Assembly: GCA_046262935.1 (NCBI GenBank)
Contig: JBHELT010000110.1
Coordinates: 1-6,443, forward strand
Direction of reading: 5' to 3'
Length of the DNA stretch: 6,443 nucleotides
Source: JBHELT01 sp046262935
Lineage (GTDB): Bacteria > Actinomycetota > CADDZG01 > JAHWKV01
Part shown: piece by piece, positions 4,809 through 6,443 of the stretch
How positions within the stretch are numbered: the stretch's first letter is position 1
How the letters are laid out: each line of letters opens with the position of its first letter
Program-made: the position numbers and the translations under genes
The notes under the pieces: model-generated
What the model was told of the DNA's origin: nothing
Seen by the model: only the letters and a program-made list of their open reading frames with translations
Database searches by the model: none

Positions 4809-5359
4809 TCGCAGCGGAACCTAGGTTGAACGATCGGATCCGCGTCCCGCAAGTTCGAGTGGTCGGGCCGGCGGGCGAGCAGATGGGAGTCATGCCAACA
4901 GATAAAGCGTTGAGTCAAGCTCTAGCTCAGGACCTGGATCTTGTTGAGGTGGCCCCAACGGCCGATCCTCCGGTTTGCAAGATCATGGACTACGGCAAGT
5001 TCAGATATGAACAAGACGTCAAAGCCAAAGAGTCCCGCAAGAAGCAACAGCAGGTCAACGTGAAGGAGATGAAATTCAGACCCAAGATCTCTAAGCATGA
5101 TTACGACACCAAGAAGCACCACATCGAACGATTCCTCGGACAAGGCTCGAAGGTCAAAGTGACCATCATGTTCAGAGGACGCGAGATGGCTCACACCGAG
5201 ATCGGGCAGAAGCTTCTGCTAACGCTTTCGGAGGAGTTGACCGAAGTAGCAGCGGTCGAATTGGTGCCGAAGCTCGATGGACGCAACATGGTGATGGTCC
5301 TGGCACCGCTGCGCAAGGAAAAAGAGAAAGAAAAGAAGGTCACGACAGGAATGAGTTAG
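4808..5359 (+). CDS. infC: Translation initiation factor IF-3, ATC start
   Basis: IF3 binds the 30S subunit, keeps it apart from 50S and rejects wrong start codons and initiator tRNAs. From ATC the product has 183 residues, the normal size. The N-domain covers about 1-70, with RLNDRIRVPQVRVVG at 6-20 and the signature VCKIMDYGKFRYE at 56-68. A lysine-rich linker follows, then the C-domain (about 88-170) with VNVKEMKFRP, KVKVTIMFRGRE and DGRNMVMVLAPL. The tail is short and lysine-rich. ATC is chosen because actinobacterial IF3 begins I-S-A-E-P-R at this point, here I-A-A-E-P-R, with a ribosome binding site 9 nt upstream. The frame stays open to a TTG at 4664, but those residues cover the hairpins and resemble nothing in IF3. 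CTG at 4805 is the other option. A weak start codon is the known basis of IF3 self-repression. rpmI follows after 2 bp. Confidence 0.93.
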   Translation: MAAEPRLNDRIRVPQVRVVGPAGEQMGVMPTDKALSQALAQDLDLVEVAPTADPPVCKIMDYGKFRYEQDVKAKESRKKQQQVNVKEMKFRPKISKHDYDTKKHHIERFLGQGSKVKVTIMFRGREMAHTEIGQKLLLTLSEELTEVAAVELVPKLDGRNMVMVLAPLRKEKEKEKKVTTGMS

Positions 5360-5361
5360 CG

Positions 5362-5556
5362 ATGCCAAAGATGAAAACGCACCGAGGCGCAGCCAAGCGT
5401 TTCCGCAAGACGGGGACCGGCAAGATAGTCCGGGTGCAAGCACACGTGAAGCATTACCTAGAACACAAACCAGGGCACCTTCGTCGAAGGCTGCAGCGCG
5501 ATGCGTTGGTCTCAAAGGCCGACTCAAAGCGGATCAAAAGGATGCTCGGAGGCTGA
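5362..5556 (+). CDS. rpmI: 50S ribosomal protein L35
   Basis: L35 is a small, strongly basic protein of the large ribosomal subunit. The 64-residue product has the family start MPKMKTHRGAAKRFRKTGTGK and the usual length. The middle (HYLEHKPGHLRRRLQR) corresponds to the stretch that often reads HLL.KK...KRRLR. The ATG is 2 bp after the infC stop and the stop is 1 bp before rplT, so the three genes form one transcriptional unit. Translation is probably coupled: the only upstream purine run, AGGAATGAG, is weak and overlaps the end of infC. Confidence 0.96.
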   Translation: MPKMKTHRGAAKRFRKTGTGKIVRVQAHVKHYLEHKPGHLRRRLQRDALVSKADSKRIKRMLGG

Positions 5557-5557
5557 C

Positions 5558-5941
5558 ATGGCGCGAGTAAAAAGAGGAGTACACAAGCGCAAGCACCGCA
5601 GAGCAGTTCTCGAAGCGGCCTCCGGCTATCGCGGAGCGCGCAGTCGCCGGTTCAAGGCGGCCAAGGAGCAGTTGCTGCACTCGATGAGCTATTCCTATCG
5701 CGATCGGCGCGATAAGAAGGGGCAGTTCCGTCGTCTTTGGATCGCGCGCATCAATGCGGCCTCGCGGGCAAACGGGATCTCATACAACCGTTTCATCTCG
5801 GGGCTCAAGATCGCAGGAGTCGAACTCGACCGCAAAGTCCTCGCCGACCTCGCCGTCAACGATCCGGCCGCCTTCACAACGCTCGCCGAACTGGCCAAGC
5901 AGCAGCAACCGCAACAGGAGCCTGCGAAGGCTGATCACTAG
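5558..5941 (+). CDS. rplT: 50S ribosomal protein L20
   Basis: L20 binds 23S rRNA early in 50S assembly, and in several bacteria it also represses its own infC-rpmI-rplT operon by binding the messenger. The 127-residue product begins MARVKRGVHKRKHRRAVLEAASGYRGARSRRF, the long basic extension that threads into rRNA. The globular part carries YRDRRDKKGQFRRLWIARINAASR (47-70) and NGISYNRFISGLK (72-84). The C-terminal tail (QQQPQQEPAKADH) is a low-complexity extension. The ATG at 5558 is preceded by CGGAGG (5547-5552) at 5-nt spacing. An in-frame ATG at 5501 would add 19 residues lying inside rpmI and is rejected. The end overlaps the following methyltransferase frame. Confidence 0.96.
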   Translation: MARVKRGVHKRKHRRAVLEAASGYRGARSRRFKAAKEQLLHSMSYSYRDRRDKKGQFRRLWIARINAASRANGISYNRFISGLKIAGVELDRKVLADLAVNDPAAFTTLAELAKQQQPQQEPAKADH

Positions 5942-6443
5942 CCAGCGCAACCCTTATATCCAAAGGGCTCGCAAACTCTCCAAACGCGGCTTGAGGGACA
6001 AAGCCGCCGAGTTCATCGTCGAGGGTGCGACCGGCGTTTCCGAGGCGCTAAGGGCTGGCGCGTCGATATCGGTGGTATTCGTGGACCCCGCTTCGGGTGA
6101 ACGTATCGCAAACGTGGCGGCCGACGCCGAGGCAAAGGGACTAAGGGTCCTTGAGGTTTCCGACCCGATCATGAGGCTGATCTCGGGAGCAACAACCCCG
6201 CCAGGCATCATCGCGGTCAGCCGTTTCGTCGACAAACCTGTCGAGGCGGTCTTAGCCCGACAGTTCGACGTGGCGCTGGTTCTGGCCGATGTTCGAGATC
6301 CGGGCAATGTTGGAACCATATTGCGCACGGCTTGGGCAACTGGGGTAGGTGCGGTGTTCATGGGTAAGGGCAGCGCCGACGTTTACAACCCCAAGGTCGT
6401 CAGGTCCGCGGCGGGGGCCCTGTTCGATCTTTGGGTCGCAAGG
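5931..6443 (+). CDS. TrmH/SpoU-family RNA 2'-O-methyltransferase, 3' truncated
   Basis: This family methylates ribose 2'-OH groups in rRNA or tRNA with S-adenosylmethionine, through a C-terminal knotted SPOUT fold. The visible 171 residues contain a substrate-binding domain of the L30e type at about 1-95 (ITSQRNPYIQRARKL; AEFIVEG) and the start of the SPOUT domain: VLADVRDPGNVGTILRTAWATGVGAVF, then YNPKVVRSAAGALFDL. The second motif normally reads RSSAG or RASAG. The final SAM-binding motif lies beyond the window edge. The start is uncertain: CTG at 5931 gives MITSQRNP, matching family N-termini, with AGGAG 10 nt upstream and an 11-bp overlap with rplT. No ATG, GTG or TTG lies nearby in frame. 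Following rplT it corresponds to the actinobacterial tsnR position; pheS-pheT would be expected next. Confidence 0.88.
   Translation, partial: MITSQRNPYIQRARKLSKRGLRDKAAEFIVEGATGVSEALRAGASISVVFVDPASGERIANVAADAEAKGLRVLEVSDPIMRLISGATTPPGIIAVSRFVDKPVEAVLARQFDVALVLADVRDPGNVGTILRTAWATGVGAVFMGKGSADVYNPKVVRSAAGALFDLWVAR

Noticed and set aside
5501..5557. ATG at 5501 as the start of rplT
   Set aside because: It lies within rpmI in another frame. MARVKRG at 5558, with a good ribosome binding site, is the canonical L20 start.

Overview
The window is a moderately GC-rich stretch of bacterial chromosome made up of housekeeping genes. It most likely comes from an actinobacterium or a close relative. Three things point there: the order infC-rpmI-rplT followed by a TrmH/TsnR-type rRNA methyltransferase; an IF3 whose N-terminus (AAEPRLNDRIRVP) closely matches the actinobacterial form; and several genes with a TAnnnT -10 box 6-7 nt before the start codon, the signature of leaderless transcripts. 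No mobile element, CRISPR array, tRNA or rRNA is visible.

Layout. Positions 1-73 are the 3' end of an unidentified + strand gene. Positions 215-2382 hold a tight riboflavin cluster, ribD-ribE-ribH, for the deaminase/reductase step and the last two steps of the pathway. The bifunctional ribBA often found between ribE and ribH is absent. On the - strand, sppA (2390-3352, a membrane-anchored signal peptide peptidase) converges on ribH with a 7-bp gap. It diverges from hisG (3384-4262, first enzyme of histidine biosynthesis) across only 31 bp, where two back-to-back leaderless promoters seem to lie. A monocistronic cold-shock protein gene (4380-4580, TTG start) follows with its own promoter. From about 4589 the translation operon runs to the window edge: a structured leader of about 200 nt, infC, rpmI, rplT and a truncated RNA 2'-O-methyltransferase gene.

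The most interesting part is the leader of infC. It has a -10 box, a hairpin whose strands can re-pair into an alternative nested structure, and a terminator-like stem with five T's. Behind that is a 9-codon upstream ORF whose TGA overlaps a non-canonical ATC start codon of infC (TGATC). This suggests transcription attenuation combined with translational coupling and IF3 self-control through a poor start codon. The coding content itself is ordinary. Start-codon use is diverse: ATG, GTG and TTG, ATC for infC, and probably CTG for the methyltransferase.
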